Source: Siderastrea radians
Lineage: Eukaryota > Cnidaria > Anthozoa > Scleractinia > Rhizangiidae
Assembly (NCBI GenBank): GCA_964017195.1
Contig: OZ024897.1
Span: 37,853,036-37,917,035 of the forward strand
Direction of reading: 5' to 3'
DNA: 64,000 nucleotides
Part shown: positions 9,425 through 19,276 of the stretch, piece by piece
How the letters are laid out: every line of letters begins with the position of its first letter
Numbering within the stretch: position 1 is the stretch's first letter
The notes under the pieces: generated by a model
The model's input: only the letters and a program-made list of their open reading frames with translations
Databases searched by the model: none
Told to the model about the DNA's origin: nothing
Made by a program: the position numbers and the translations under genes

Positions 9425-10447
9425 TCACATCTGAATCTGACCTAGTTCCGTTCTACGTTTCAGCAGGATGTTCCTGTTGGTGCTGTTGCGTACTAAAATT
9501 GTAACCTGGCTGGACGTGCCTGGGGTAATTTTCCTCAGCTCCTCGGACAATTCAAGTCCTTCTGGAATATTACTTTCTTCCTTGGGCTCAAATATTACCG
9601 GCAGTTCCTCGGCAACAGGTCCAAGGGGAACACGACACTTTACTTTCACTGATTCCCCTCTTGGGACCATCACATCTCTCCTTCCAATCCTCACCACCGA
9701 AGTGCCTGCATCCTCGATTCTTATGCAAACAAGGTTGACTAATGTTTCCACTTTGGACGGGTCGACTGAGGGAAAGGACCTTTGAATTATGGTGTGAGAA
9801 ACAACTAGGGGTTCTCCATTGTGTCTCTTCAAGATCTCTTCTATAATATTGAAACCGATGATAGGATGCTCTTGTTCTTGTTGTCTTACTAGTACTGGTA
9901 CCATCAGTTCATCGGTGCCTGCATCATCCCCAGCTAGCCTAAATGTGACTTCAATCCAGCCATCAAAGGGAATGTCCGTTCCACTCGTGGCCTCCAAACT
10001 CAACTCCTGTCCTTCTTCTAACAATTCATTAACACTCCTCAGTTTTTCAAGGGGAAGGTAAGCCTGCTTCCATGCCCGTGACACCGCACAGACCTGGGAA
10101 CCAGTATCCCATAATGCCTCAACCTCTTTTCCCTGTATGCTGCATTTCACAATGCACCTCTGTCCTACGAGTTTTGTTAATCCAGCTCGCTGTTTTGGAG
10201 TTAAGTGACAAGGAAATGCTGTGTTTAGAGGTATATTATCATCTTCAACCTCCTTTTGTCTTTCCAGTTCCTGTATAGCCATACAAATTGCTTTATGCTG
10301 GGGCCAGTGTTCTGCCTGACACTCCCTGGAACAATACCTACTGGTCTTACAGGCTCCACAACGATTAAATAATGAATGGTCATGACTACCTTTATCACAC
10401 TGAACACAATAGGACTGGTCCTCCTGTATGGTCACACCCTGTCCCAC
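9425..10447 (-). CDS. MYND-finger plus retropepsin polyprotein segment
   Basis: Residues about 14-55 form a MYND-type zinc finger: CVQC, FNRCGACKTSRYCSRECQ, W, H, C. Residues about 85-190 form a retroviral-type aspartic protease with active-site ALWDTGSQVCAVS. The remainder is the Pol linker ending KRRTELGQIQM. Gag lies upstream (10395-11655) and RT downstream. A MYND finger in the place normally held by a CCHC knuckle is unusual for a Ty3-like element. It would process Gag-Pol if active; frame breaks on both sides argue against that here. Confidence 0.8.
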   Translation of the reverse strand: MGQGVTIQEDQSYCVQCDKGSHDHSLFNRCGACKTSRYCSRECQAEHWPQHKAICMAIQELERQKEVEDDNIPLNTAFPCHLTPKQRAGLTKLVGQRCIVKCSIQGKEVEALWDTGSQVCAVSRAWKQAYLPLEKLRSVNELLEEGQELSLEATSGTDIPFDGWIEVTFRLAGDDAGTDELMVPVLVRQQEQEHPIIGFNIIEEILKRHNGEPLVVSHTIIQRSFPSVDPSKVETLVNLVCIRIEDAGTSVVRIGRRDVMVPRGESVKVKCRVPLGPVAEELPVIFEPKEESNIPEGLELSEELRKITPGTSSQVTILVRNSTNRNILLKRRTELGQIQM

Positions 10448-11655
10448 GGGCGTGACCTTGGTCCTTTTCCCTGCAATCCTCTAGTGGCACGGTGGCCAGG
10501 TCGACCGTGACATTCCCATGATCGCAAAATCCTTCGACCCCATTTTGTTGACACATTCTACACTGTAAGAATGGCCGCATGGGTTGCTGCATAAAAGGCT
10601 GTTTTGGCACTTGGGGCGGAGAGGTAACCCTTTCCTTGACAGCAGCAATCTTCGCTTCCAGCTCTCTGACTTCCTTTAGCAGGGCTTGATCCACCGTGTT
10701 CACCTTCTCCCCATCTTTGACACGTTCAGCAACATCCTCAGTTTCATGCACAGCGCTCACCTTTGGGGTCAACCGTGACCCAAGCTTTTGCAATCTTTCA
10801 GTCTCACTACTGACACACACATTTAGTGCTTCGAATAGTTCTTCATCACTCACAACGTCCTTCTGTAAGTAGGGCTTCATGTCTAGCTTTATATTTTCAC
10901 TCAACAGGCCAATAGAAAAACGTTGTATAAACATTCCATGCACCAAAGCTGGATCATATTTCAACCCTGATTCCGACTCTTGCGATGCGAAGAACACTTT
11001 CTGCTTCAAATCCAACAAACTAATTAAAAATCCTGAGGTTTTTCTGTAGACATTTGAACAGTTGAACTTAACTGATGGTACAGTGCCGTTGCTGTTTTCT
11101 CCTGGTAGTGAGAACGCAAAATGTACCTCAATTTTGCCAGGGTTAAACCAGATTTTCCCTCCAAATAGCTCCTTAAACTTAAAGCAGGATTTATGGCTTT
11201 TATCACGGCTTCTTTGATTTCATCTTCCTTGTAATCATTTCTTCACCCATTTTCGATCTGGTGTACCAGCGATGAGAAACTCAGACGATCTTTCTGTGAG
11301 ACGTCGCCAATTTGGCCTGAAATTTTAAAGTCCCTCTTTATCTTAGAGATCGATAAAACTGGCTGTTGCTCCGTTTTAATTCCGCATGCTTCAGGGAGCC
11401 CCACGATTCTGTTTTCAATTTGGGTTCCGTGATCTTTCCCTCCATACCTATGTGCACAGCTAAATCCTTGAGTTTTGTTTCACTCAGTTCTTCGGTCTCG
11501 AGATATTTATTTAGTGCTTGAATAAACACCAGCCTCCCTTTACTTTCCTGCGCCAAAGTAATATTCAATTTACTGCAAACATCTTTTAGTTTTTCTTCGC
11601 TTAACCCACAGAACGCCACTTGCAAATCGATTTGAAGACCCTCAAGATCCGCCAT
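10395..11655 (-). pseudogene. Gag of the Ty3-like element, three frames
   Basis: The start MADLEGLQIDLQVAFCGL at 11655 opens a SAP-like charged N-terminus. Further pieces are read in other frames: SLRSYLEGKSGLTLAKLRYI (about 11130-11180) and the capsid-like LLDLKQKVFFASQESESG, PALVHGMFIQRFSIGLL down to 10395, followed by a coiled-coil KEVRELEAKIAAVKERV and CRMC. At least one stop and two frame changes separate the pieces. Confidence 0.7.
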
Positions 11656-11692
11656 AATTCAAACAAATTAAAACTTCTTACTCACCAACCAC

Positions 11693-11896
11693 TGACACAA
11701 TTGTCCTGACACAATTAAGAAACGAACACCAGTTTATTCCTTGGCGGCTCCGCGTTTAGGCTTGACAAAATCTACATATTACACAGTTTTAAAGCTTTAG
11801 CACTAACATTTGCGGCAATCTGTCAAGGGAAGTTGCTTGTAAGGATGAATCGGGTGAGCATATTTCCGTATGGAGCCCGCGCAATACAGATATTAA

Positions 11897-11935
<39 letters not shown>

Positions 11936-12260
11936 CATTGCAATAAAGGTTTTTCCAACTATATTACTGAGCAAAAGAAACGCCGTCTCAAACGCAATCA
12001 AAAGAGACTACTGGATCGAGATAATGGTTGCAAATGAACTACCGGGTGATTAATTCATTCATTTTCGTTCCATGTGAACTAACGCTTTTTTCATGATTGC
12101 TAATAAACTGCCGGAAATTAATTCATTTTTTCCTTCTATGTAAACTAACACTTTTTTCCAATTAAGTTCAAGCCAATCAGATCTTTTTCAACTTTTCTAA
12201 TCATTCTGGGGTCCACGTTATTAGCTCATATAAATAGGGAACAAACGCTAGAGGTCTACA
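11693..12260 (-). repeat. candidate 5' LTR of the Ty3-like element
   Basis: On the minus strand the segment runs from TGTAGACC to GTGTCA, has a TATTTATA-like box near 12225 and a GGAATAAACTGG polyadenylation-type signal near 11730. It is followed at once by GTGGTTGGTGAG, where a primer-binding site starting TGG would lie, and then the Gag start. There is no second LTR to compare, so the limits are tentative. It contains an (ATT)n run at 11899-11932. Confidence 0.35.
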
Positions 12261-12767
12261 CTGGGTTAATTTTGTCGTATCAACACATTCGGCGGTGAAA
12301 ACAAACTTACACTTAAAAAATGCTAAAGAATTGTTTTTTTAAGGCAAACCTTTAACCACGGGCCTTTAGCTGGAGATCATCTTATGACAAGTAGTCAATA
12401 TATAGGTAACGCAATTTCATAAAAGGCATGTCGTTTATTACTGTATTGCAAAGTACTGTGAATGCAAGATGTAGGAGAATTCAAAGGGTTAACTCTAGCA
12501 ACTACAGTTTGGTATGAAATTTTTGAGGGTTTTCATTTTTGCATCACGTATTTTTTTTGCAATTTCTAAAACAGATACCACAATATTTATTTATAATACC
12601 CCATAGAAAAACTATTTTAATAATTAAGAATTCGTGTAGCTCATGAACCTAGTGACTCACAAATAAACTCCAGCTTGTAAAGGCCTGTCTTTGATAAACC
12701 ACAGGTGTTCTTGTTTAGAATGTTCTTAAAATTTTTCTTATTGATTGTAATTGTTGATGATTAATTA

Positions 12768-13460
12768 TTGCAAATTATTAACTTTCGAACCTGGTGTTTA
12801 GGTTGTCTCAACCATTTTGGCCTTATTTTGAGAACCGATACTGAAGGGGATCTCACACACACTATGTTGCTCTTTTTCTTGAAGGCTGTCACAGTGTATT
12901 ACAAACATGGCTCGCCAGTAGGTCTAGACAGGCTTCTTCGGCGACCCGAGATCTCCCAGTACAACAACATACAGACAAGACTTTAGCTAAGCGTAGATTA
13001 CGTCAAGATTATGGACTACCTACATAACAGTCCCATTGGAGTTCGTGTAATGTGTGATGGACCAAACCTTAATAGATTACTTTCACAATATTTGATCACT
13101 GATAACTTCCATATGGTCGTGAACGATGTAGATGATTTAGAAGAATGAACCAAGGATTGGGGTTGCAAAAAAAGGCCAAATGTGCCACATTCTGTGGAGA
13201 AGAAAATTGAATGACAAGGGTGGCAAAAAGTGTTAGAACCGTTACCATTTGATTTAGGTCCGGCCTACGACGAAAAAATCGACATCTGGAAGCTTCCCTG
13301 GATTGTGGAAAGGTTACTGGGTGGCGTGAAAGGAAGCAGTTTTGTAAAAAGTCAGCTTGGTGAAATAATGGAATGGTGTCATGCGATTGACTCTCAACAA
13401 CGACCAACTGCGAGCGAGGTTCTACAGGAGCTTCTGCATGAGGGTGCGGCAACTTATCGT
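12768..13460 (+). pseudogene. POMK-like (protein O-mannose kinase) pseudogene
   Basis: Frame pieces match the POMK/SGK196 kinase-fold C-lobe in order: VYYKHGSPVGLDRLL and NNIQTRL (12895-12985), DYVKIMDYLHNSPIGVRVMC and SQYLITDNFH (12995-13110), NDVDDL, then AYDEKIDIWKLPWIVERLL (about 13265-13320) and SQQRPTASEVLQELL (about 13390-13440). Stops (after QTRL, after DDLEE) and frame changes interrupt it; the N-terminal half is absent. POMK phosphorylates O-mannosyl glycan in the secretory pathway; this copy cannot. No introns are visible within the match, so a retrocopy is possible. Confidence 0.7.
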
Positions 13461-13469
13461 TACGAACTC

Positions 13470-15526
13470 GTCTTACATTTACTGATCCTTTTTCGATTAA
13501 ATAATGTCACAGGGTGCTAACAATACGCGACCTTTGGATTCGACTTGTGTACGAGTACGAGTTCCCAAAGCCCTCGCTCATCCCTGCTGCTGACCAGTAG
13601 AGAATGAAGCTCTGGGAACAAAACTGGTGTGACTGGACACAGCGGCAAAATGAGTGCGCATGCTCGGCTTTTTGGCGGGCTTCCGGTCATTTTCTTGTTT
13701 CCGGTTATGATCAGAAAGCTATTATATATAACGGAGAAAGCTCCAGTTTTGTGTAGTTCGTAACCAGAAAGCAAGAGTCAGCGAGGTGAGGTTGGTTTTG
13801 TTGAAAGGGTTTGAAACTTGTTGTACTTTGCATTAAGGGTTTGGTGCTTGCAACAAAAGATTAGTTCATAATTAGTTCGGAGCCTCGAATGTTTGATTAA
13901 GCTTATTGCGTGGCTTGTGTTGGATGCAGCGCGTTGTTAAAAATGCATGAAGAGAGAGAAGACCGAGACTAAAACTCTATTGTGTCTCCAGAGATTATTC
14001 CTTTAATGTAGCAGAAGAGTTCACTCGGGCTGCTCAACTTCCAATGGGCCGCACTGAAATCAAATTCGGAAAAACAACAACAGTTGCACGTCTTCCTAAA
14101 ACTTGTTTACGATCACGAGCACTGCAAAAACAGCCAATTCCATCAAGACTTTTCGCTGTTTTGGGATGATCTGGCAAATTCAAGTTGAGGTTACTTTAGC
14201 ACCGCTACAAGGTAGATTGTGTTACGAGCGCTTGCCAAGAAAGAAAGATTGTCACGCATCGGTTATAAACAGCTGCATGGATCACATTTTTTTAATCGCC
14301 TTATTTTCGGCTTGTATGAAATAAATCTTCGGCATGCTTTAGCTCTTAGAATCATGAGTGATTATAGTTTCTTTCTTTTTGCAACGAATTTATTTCCAAA
14401 ATCATTTAAATTTAAATTTATAGATTTGTAGAATAAACTCTTCTAGTACTGCGGTGTGATGCCAGAACGCCGTGATGGAAGATTATATTTTGCACATTTA
14501 TTTAATTATTTCAACTTTGCCAATTATATAAACCTTTTCTGTTCGGTGATTCTAGAGAAGTTCTCGCTTTTATTGCTTTATAAAAAAGCTTCTTAAAATG
14601 ACAAACTTTCCTCTCTTTGCTCTCTGTCTGTAAAAAGTCGATTGATTGCAAGTTTGAGTTGTGACTGAGGACACCTTGTTTAGCATGGAAACTGAACCTA
14701 GGAAAAAATGAGAAATCCCAATATTTGCCTAAGGGTTTAGAAATTTATTCCTGCAGCTATCGTGCATGCCAATCCAAGTTAATTAAGCACCTTAGAAAGA
14801 CGTAAAAGTAAGAATCAATTTTATACTTCGTGATATAAAGCAAGCAAAAGTGTCGTTTCCTCAGCGGTCCGCATGTTGTTTTCGCCTTATAGCCTGAATT
14901 TCAGGCGAGTTTTTCTGTGGATTTAATTTTGACTACCAGCTTTTTCAATCATCTTTTTCTTGCAAACGGACTTATCCCGAGTTTTAGCCCTCAAACAACA
15001 GCTAAGTAATTTACCTTTAGAAAAGGCGAAAGCTAGCACTGCTACGGCAAAAGTATAAGGTTATCTGACACAATTCATGTTTCACTTACGAGCCATTGAC
15101 TTCGAGCAAAAAATTTACTATGGTGGCGAAGACAATTAGTTTGCTAAAAAAGATATGTGGAAGAAGAGTCTCTCTAGGAACTGCCTTCAAGGTGAAAACC
15201 TTATCTGTATCGTGACGGCCTTATCTCCGCAAAATGAAAACATATGACGGGAATTTTTAAATTGCCTCCATTTTCCCCGAATGGTTACTATTGAATCCAG
15301 TCTCTCTGCTTGCGCCCGCCCGCGAAAATGGCGGGAACGAGTTAGCGCACGCGCACTCATTTTGCCGCTGTGTCGTGTGACTGATGATAATCTAAGGCAT
15401 GCGCACTAAGTTTGAAATGCCGTACTCGTTCTTGTTATTTATAAAAATTAAATCAGTAGTTTTTAGCAATCTTTGTGGCCTGCCAAGTGTTAGTTTATGA
15501 AATCCCAAATAAATGGGTTCCAAAGT
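13470..15526. other. intergenic stretch, no supportable gene
   Basis: Short open frames have no domain. A 23-bp motif ACACAGCGGCAAAATGAGTGCGC (near 13636) recurs inverted near 15350, with GTACGAGT-type sequence also near both places, so a degraded TIR element may span the stretch. Confidence 0.4.
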
Positions 15527-15533
15527 CTCCACT

Positions 15534-15701
15534 GACGTCACCGGAACCGAAAGTGACTGGAAATGTGAAGGTCACGTGTTTTGTGGTGGGAAACCGCTGA
15601 CCAGTTGTAAAAATTAGATCGCGGGCTCAGAATGGAGAAAAACCGCTGAGGAACGTGGGCTCAAAGTCCAAAGTCCAATTTTCGCATCGGGGGAGGTCCT
15701 T
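15534..15701 (+). repeat. left terminal inverted repeat of the Polinton
   Basis: The run from GACGTCACCGGAACC to GGGGGAGGTCCTT is a near-exact reverse complement of 39269-39440. The left copy lacks about 65 bp present at the outer edge of the right copy (the extra CTTCCGGTTCCGGT units), so it carries a terminal deletion. Confidence 0.85.
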
Positions 15702-15816
15702 CATTCAAAACAACACAAGAAAATGTCATGAAACATGTTTTATTGGTTTTTCATTCCTATTTTTGACAACAAGTGGGAAAAAAAATGAGTCCAATGTCCA
15801 AACATAGGGGGTCCTT

Positions 15817-16000
15817 TTACAAGAAGCTCAAACAGGTTTTCATACGTGAAATGGCTTGGCTTTTGGTGTGACCCAGAAAGTTGAGGGTTTTGCGGTTAGC
15901 ATCATACGGATCTCGGAGTTCTCCCCAGAATCCTTCCATGACGTCCTCGTTTTCATAACAAATGCCATACCATAAAGGATTTTATTTTTTTCTCTGCGCG
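15817..16000 (-). pseudogene. unrecognised coding fragment beside the left TIR
   Basis: A minus-strand frame shows a protein-like stretch (GICYENEDVMEGFWGELRD, then KTLNFLGHTKSQAIS) ending at TAA 15817-15819, with no start. Composition looks coding, unlike its neighbours, but I do not recognise the family. It may be the remainder of a terminal Polinton gene. Bases 16001-16460 hold nothing clear. Confidence 0.3.
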
Positions 16001-16463
16001 TGAGCGGGCAAGATGAACCAAATCCTGCAATCTGATTGGTTCCGGGAGCGGGCGGAATTTTCCGATCTTGACCGCGGTCAACGGAACGGAATTTGTAATG
16101 GGTTTTTAAAACCTTTAAAATCTTTAAAACGTTCTCCGAAACTTAGAATTCTGAAATTTTTTGTACATTGTCGTTAAAAACTTTCTTTCCAAAATTTCTT
16201 GTTAAAATACCGAAGGTTGTACAATGTAAATCGCCTCTTCCCTTTCGACAAACATTTGAGTAAATCGAGCAGGAGTTAGCTACATGTATCGAAATTTGGG
16301 AAAATAAAGGAGTTTCTTTTAGTTATATTGCTTCCTGTGATTTCTGAGTTTTAACAGAGTAAAAAAGCGTATTTTGCTGCTCTGGTGTCACAAACGGCTT
16401 CGTTTCATGGTTCATTTTACGCGCGCTTGCAAAACGTTGCTTTCCGAAAACAACAAGACACGT

Positions 16464-16898
16464 TTAACTTTTGAAAAACAACAAGAAAAAAATAAAAATA
16501 TTATTTGCCGGCCTTGGTCGGTCCGTATTGAGAAAAACTGTGCCCTCGGTCTTGAGCACGGCCCTCGGCCTGCGGCCTCGGGCCGTACTCAAGACCTCTG
16601 GCACAGTTTTTCTCAATACGGACCTCCCGGCCGGCAAATAATATATGTCTTTCCAAGTGTCTTTGACTTGCTGGACAAACTCCGGGTCTTTTTTCCATTG
16701 TTGAAGAGGGGTGACTTCAAGGACGGAAAGAGGAACGACGTGTTGGCAGCTAGGACAAGTGAGGATCTGACGCTGGTTTGTGTATGGCTTGTCACAGGCG
16801 ATGGCACAGCCAGCATGACAAGGTTGACCACAGCACCTCAACGTGGCATAATTGGTGACAGGTGTCAAACAGATCACACAGGGTTTGGATTGAGCCAT
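16464..16898 (-). CDS. RING-type zinc-finger protein, C-terminus altered by a MITE
   Basis: Residues 7-51 show C-x2-C (CVIC), then RCCGQPCHAGC, and a terminal CPSC: a RING or RING-like treble clef. Such proteins in large DNA viruses often act as ubiquitin ligases, but the role here is inference. Native coding seems to end near DTWKDIYYLP; the last 55-60 residues are read from a foldback element (16496-16646). The start at 16898 overlaps the stop of the upstream gene (ATGA), and three minus-strand genes are stacked this way. Confidence 0.7.
   Translation of the reverse strand: MAQSKPCVICLTPVTNYATLRCCGQPCHAGCAIACDKPYTNQRQILTCPSCQHVVPLSVLEVTPLQQWKKDPEFVQQVKDTWKDIYYLPAGRSVLRKTVPEVLSTARGRRPRAVLKTEGTVFLNTDRPRPANNIFIFFLLFFKS
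16496..16646. repeat. foldback MITE inserted in the RING gene
   Basis: The arms ATATTATTTGCCGGCC and GGCCGGCAAATAATAT, then GGTCCGTATTGAGAAAAACT on each side, are near-perfect inverted repeats. The element sits inside the reading frame of the RING gene and provides its present stop-proximal codons. Confidence 0.75.
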
Positions 16899-17116
16899 CA
16901 GGTGAAAGGATCAAAGAGTGGATTGGTCAAGAGTTGAAATTCGGTGGGGGTGATGATGCCTTCGAGGCGGAGTCGGCACAATTCTTGGTAAGTGAGTTGG
17001 TAACGTAAGGGTTGGACCAGGTCTAAGATTTGTTTTCGGATCTCTCCTAAACGTTGTAGGATTTGCACGGCTTCAGGACTGATCTTGTCGGCTTTAGGAC
17101 TGGCTTTGTCGCCCAT
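16898..17116 (-). CDS. small helical protein, paralogue of the next gene
   Basis: 72 residues, charged and helix-prone; no known family recognised. It shares ISPEA...Q.LQRL and a C-terminal L...E..LLT pattern with the 65-aa product of 17117-17314, so the two are tandem duplicates. The start (17116) follows immediately on the stop of that gene (TGA-ATG) and the stop overlaps the RING start, suggesting one transcript from the TATA box at 17343-17352. Confidence 0.6.
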   Translation of the reverse strand: MGDKASPKADKISPEAVQILQRLGEIRKQILDLVQPLRYQLTYQELCRLRLEGIITPTEFQLLTNPLFDPFT

Positions 17117-17314
17117 TCACCACTGGTAAAAGTTTTTCAAGGTTAATAAACACAATTCGTTACGACTGAGGTGTTTTTCACTGTGAAGGCGAAGCAGTTC
17201 AAAATAAGAAGCTTTGAAGCGGATTTCCTCCAAGTCTTTTTCGAGTTGAGACAACAAGGCTCGTAGACGATCAATCACTTGTTGGGCTTCTGGACTAATC
17301 TCTGGATCATCCAT
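17117..17314 (-). CDS. small helical protein, first gene of minus cluster
   Basis: 65 residues starting MDDPEISPEAQQVIDRL. The longer open frame to 17464 is not used here because its first Met lies upstream of the TATA-like box at 17343-17352, so the Met at 17314 is the likely start, with a very short leader. Leu/Glu-rich, probably helical. It is a paralogue of 16898-17116. Function unknown. Confidence 0.6.
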   Translation of the reverse strand: MDDPEISPEAQQVIDRLRALLSQLEKDLEEIRFKASYFELLRLHSEKHLSRNELCLLTLKNFYQW

Positions 17315-17342
17315 GGGTGTGAAACATGGAATGGGACGATGG

Positions 17343-17352
17343 TTTTTTATAG
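17343..17352 (-). promoter_or_regulatory. TATA-like box for the minus cluster
   Basis: CTATAAAAAA on the minus strand, about 30 bp before the start at 17314. Confidence 0.5.
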
Positions 17353-17484
17353 AGAAACAAAGGGTCACGTGAGAGGGTAAGGAACCAATGAGAGGGAAGA
17401 CCCATGATGCTTTGGGAGGGGAAGGGGTGGGGGGACCCCCCTCCCCCCTCCTTAGATGGTCCATGATGCTTTGCGTGGATTAGG

Positions 17485-17493
17485 GTATATAGG
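17485..17493 (+). promoter_or_regulatory. TATA-like box for the 17571 gene
   Basis: GTATATAGG on the plus strand, 78 bp before the first Met at 17571. With the minus-strand box at 17343 it makes a divergent promoter of about 250 bp. Confidence 0.45.
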
Positions 17494-17570
17494 TCAAGCG
17501 AGACCCCAGGACGTCACTCCTAGCTTTGAGCCGGTCCTTGGTGACTTATGTTTGTTGTGTGAGCTGAAAA

Positions 17571-18095
17571 ATGGTGAAATCAAGAAAGCCCTTGGGCTCC
17601 CTAGCCAGTTGTGTTAATGGAGAAGGAGAAGACAGTTTCAGGAGGAGAGCGGGGCCGGAGAGGACGCCTGTTGAACGTCACACCATGAGAATGTACGAAA
17701 GGCAGGAAGAAGCGTGGCGCCCCCTTAACAAACAACGCGTGGCCGCTTTCATCCGTTTATTTATCCTGTGCTTTGTGGAGGTGGAGAACGGGCACCAATT
17801 GCATCCAGTGACCTACAAAATGTTGAAGAAGGCCTTAAGGAAAAGGATAATCCCCTGGATTTATCGGTGGTTGGTGTTTTCGATGGACGAGCAGTATTGG
17901 CCCATCTCACTGGCACAGTTTTGTCAACTAGACTCCTTCTTGGCGGAACACATGCCGCGCGTCCATAAAGAGGACCAGTGGGACACCGTCGCATATTTCT
18001 TTAAAGAAATGCTAAAGCAAAGAGAGGAGTACCAACGCATGGAACAGATGGAGAAGGAGGTCTTTGCAGCAGTGGAACGTTGTTTAAGCACTTGA
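17571..18095 (+). CDS. unknown 174-aa Polinton accessory protein
   Basis: No family recognised. The N-terminal 35 residues are polar; from about residue 39 (MRMYERQEEAW) the sequence is alpha-helical and rich in Trp, Phe and Leu with several amphipathic segments (VAAFIRLFILCFVEV, IPWIYRWLVFSMDEQYW). This could be a compact helical bundle. Viral Bcl-2-like proteins are one helical family known from related elements, but I see no clear BH motif and do not claim it. The start could also be the Met at 17685. Confidence 0.6.
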   Translation: MVKSRKPLGSLASCVNGEGEDSFRRRAGPERTPVERHTMRMYERQEEAWRPLNKQRVAAFIRLFILCFVEVENGHQLHPVTYKMLKKALRKRIIPWIYRWLVFSMDEQYWPISLAQFCQLDSFLAEHMPRVHKEDQWDTVAYFFKEMLKQREEYQRMEQMEKEVFAAVERCLST

Positions 18096-18387
18096 ACATT
18101 TTATTCCTGTTGAGTTTTTATTGTGAGTCAAGGCTACTGTGTGTCAAGAGAGACATTATTTATGACCATGGTGCAAACTCAGTGTTGTGATCTTTTTATT
18201 TTTTAATTAAAAAAGAGTTGATGTTTTTTACAAATGGTTGTCCGTGTTCTTGCCACGCGGGTGGGGCGCTCCTATTTACAATTGAAAAAACTAAAAAATT
18301 GAAAAAGCTATGTACAATTGGAAAAATAAAAAACTAAAAAATTGAAAAGGCTATGTGCAGATTGAAAAAATAAAAACTAAAAAAAAA
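18096..18387. other. intergenic, AT-rich convergent 3' region
   Basis: Lies between convergent genes. It holds three degenerate copies of an ATTGAAAAA...CTAAAAAATT unit (18280-18390) and possible polyadenylation signals on both strands; no gene. Confidence 0.5.
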
Positions 18388-19067
18388 TTACAAATGAAAG
18401 TCTTCAAGCTCCAGGCGTAATTGATCAATGTTCTCGGGTAGACAGAACGTGCGATTGAATAAGGCTTGAATTTCTGCTCGGGTTTTGTCGTCCACATCGC
18501 GGGATCCCACGATAGCACTGCTTTGATGAAGGGTGGGCTTTTTGGGTCCCCAAGGGACAAATTGACTGCCAGTGACTAGGGTGGCGGCATTCTCGTTGAC
18601 TTGGTAGTAATGGTCCGAGCGGTACCATGATTTACTGGGTATGTCAAAGAGGTAGACAGGTTTGCCTTGATCCATGGCCAATTGCACGGTCCAACCAGTG
18701 CCTCCTTTCACGCGCTTATGATCCTGTTCCAAGATGCCAAAAGCATAGAGGGTATGTGCTTTTTTGGGAATTTGATAATTGCGTTGCAGCAATTGCAGGG
18801 CATTCGTTTTCCTAGTTTCTCAGCCGCCTGGTGAAGATGTGGGTTGGCCAGCATCAAGACTTCCACGGTGGAAGGGGTGATGACGGTGGCTCGAGGATGG
18901 TTAGGGGGGACCAGGACTTCTACTTGCATCCCAAACTGTTTAGCCATTTGTTCGACGAGTTCATCGGTGCCTCTGGCTCCCCCGGTGTACACCACATGTC
19001 CATGGCCAATCTGCAGTTCCAAGGCCTCGACATCGTCTTCTCCGATCATAGCGATCTCGGGAGGCAT
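18388..19067 (-). pseudogene. SLOG-superfamily (DUF2493/YspA-like) protein, frameshifted
   Basis: The start at 19067 opens a Rossmann-type segment with VVYTGGARGTDELVEQMA at residues 25-42, the GGARGxD signature of nucleotide-binding SLOG/YspA proteins. The second half is in another frame (18388-18792): LYAFGILEQ, GGTGWTVQLAMDQGKPVYLFD and SAIVGSRDV fit the same fold. The shift lies near 18800-18812 at a TTTT run. SLOG proteins bind or process nucleotide-derived ligands and recur in conflict systems; the role here is unknown. The promoter is shared with the GRF gene. Confidence 0.7.
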
Positions 19068-19102
19068 GCTTTGAATGAAGACTCAGGGACCAAGGGAGCT
19101 CC

Positions 19103-19240
19103 TTAAATAGGGAACGCTGACCAATGGGAAGACAAGAGGTCCTTATTTGGATAGGGAAAAGCTGACCAATGGGAAGATGAGAGGTCCTTATATGGGTAGG
19201 ATAAGCTGACCAATGAGACCCAAGGGTCGTGGGTATAAAA
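19103..19240. promoter_or_regulatory. divergent promoter with three CCAAT-box repeats
   Basis: Three tandem copies of a roughly 50-bp unit contain GCTGACCAATG (19119, 19161, 19207) and a GAGGTCCTTAT segment. A TATAAAAA box at 19234-19241 serves the plus gene (ATG 19277) and a TATTTAAG-like box near 19105 serves the minus SLOG gene. Repeated CCAAT boxes suggest NF-Y-type activation (inference). Confidence 0.6.
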
Positions 19241-19276
19241 AGGCATGGGGTGGGTGAAAAAACAACCTTGAGCACG

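Larger units (their letters stand above)
9008..12260 (-). mobile_element. 3'-truncated Ty3-like LTR retrotransposon with MYND finger
   Basis: On the minus strand the order is candidate LTR, gag, a MYND zinc finger joined to a retropepsin, and the start of reverse transcriptase, which stops at 9008. The rest of RT, RNase H, integrase and the 3' LTR are absent. An adjoining AT/foldback repeat region suggests deletion or replacement at the 3' side. Confidence 0.75.

Noticed and set aside
16374..16937. 187-residue plus-strand frame over the RING gene
   Set aside because: Antisense shadow; much of it reads the palindromic MITE, and the minus-strand RING motif explains the region.
17571..18095. 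Viral Bcl-2 homologue
   Set aside because: Helical and of suitable size, but no BH1-type NWGR or other BH motif is visible.
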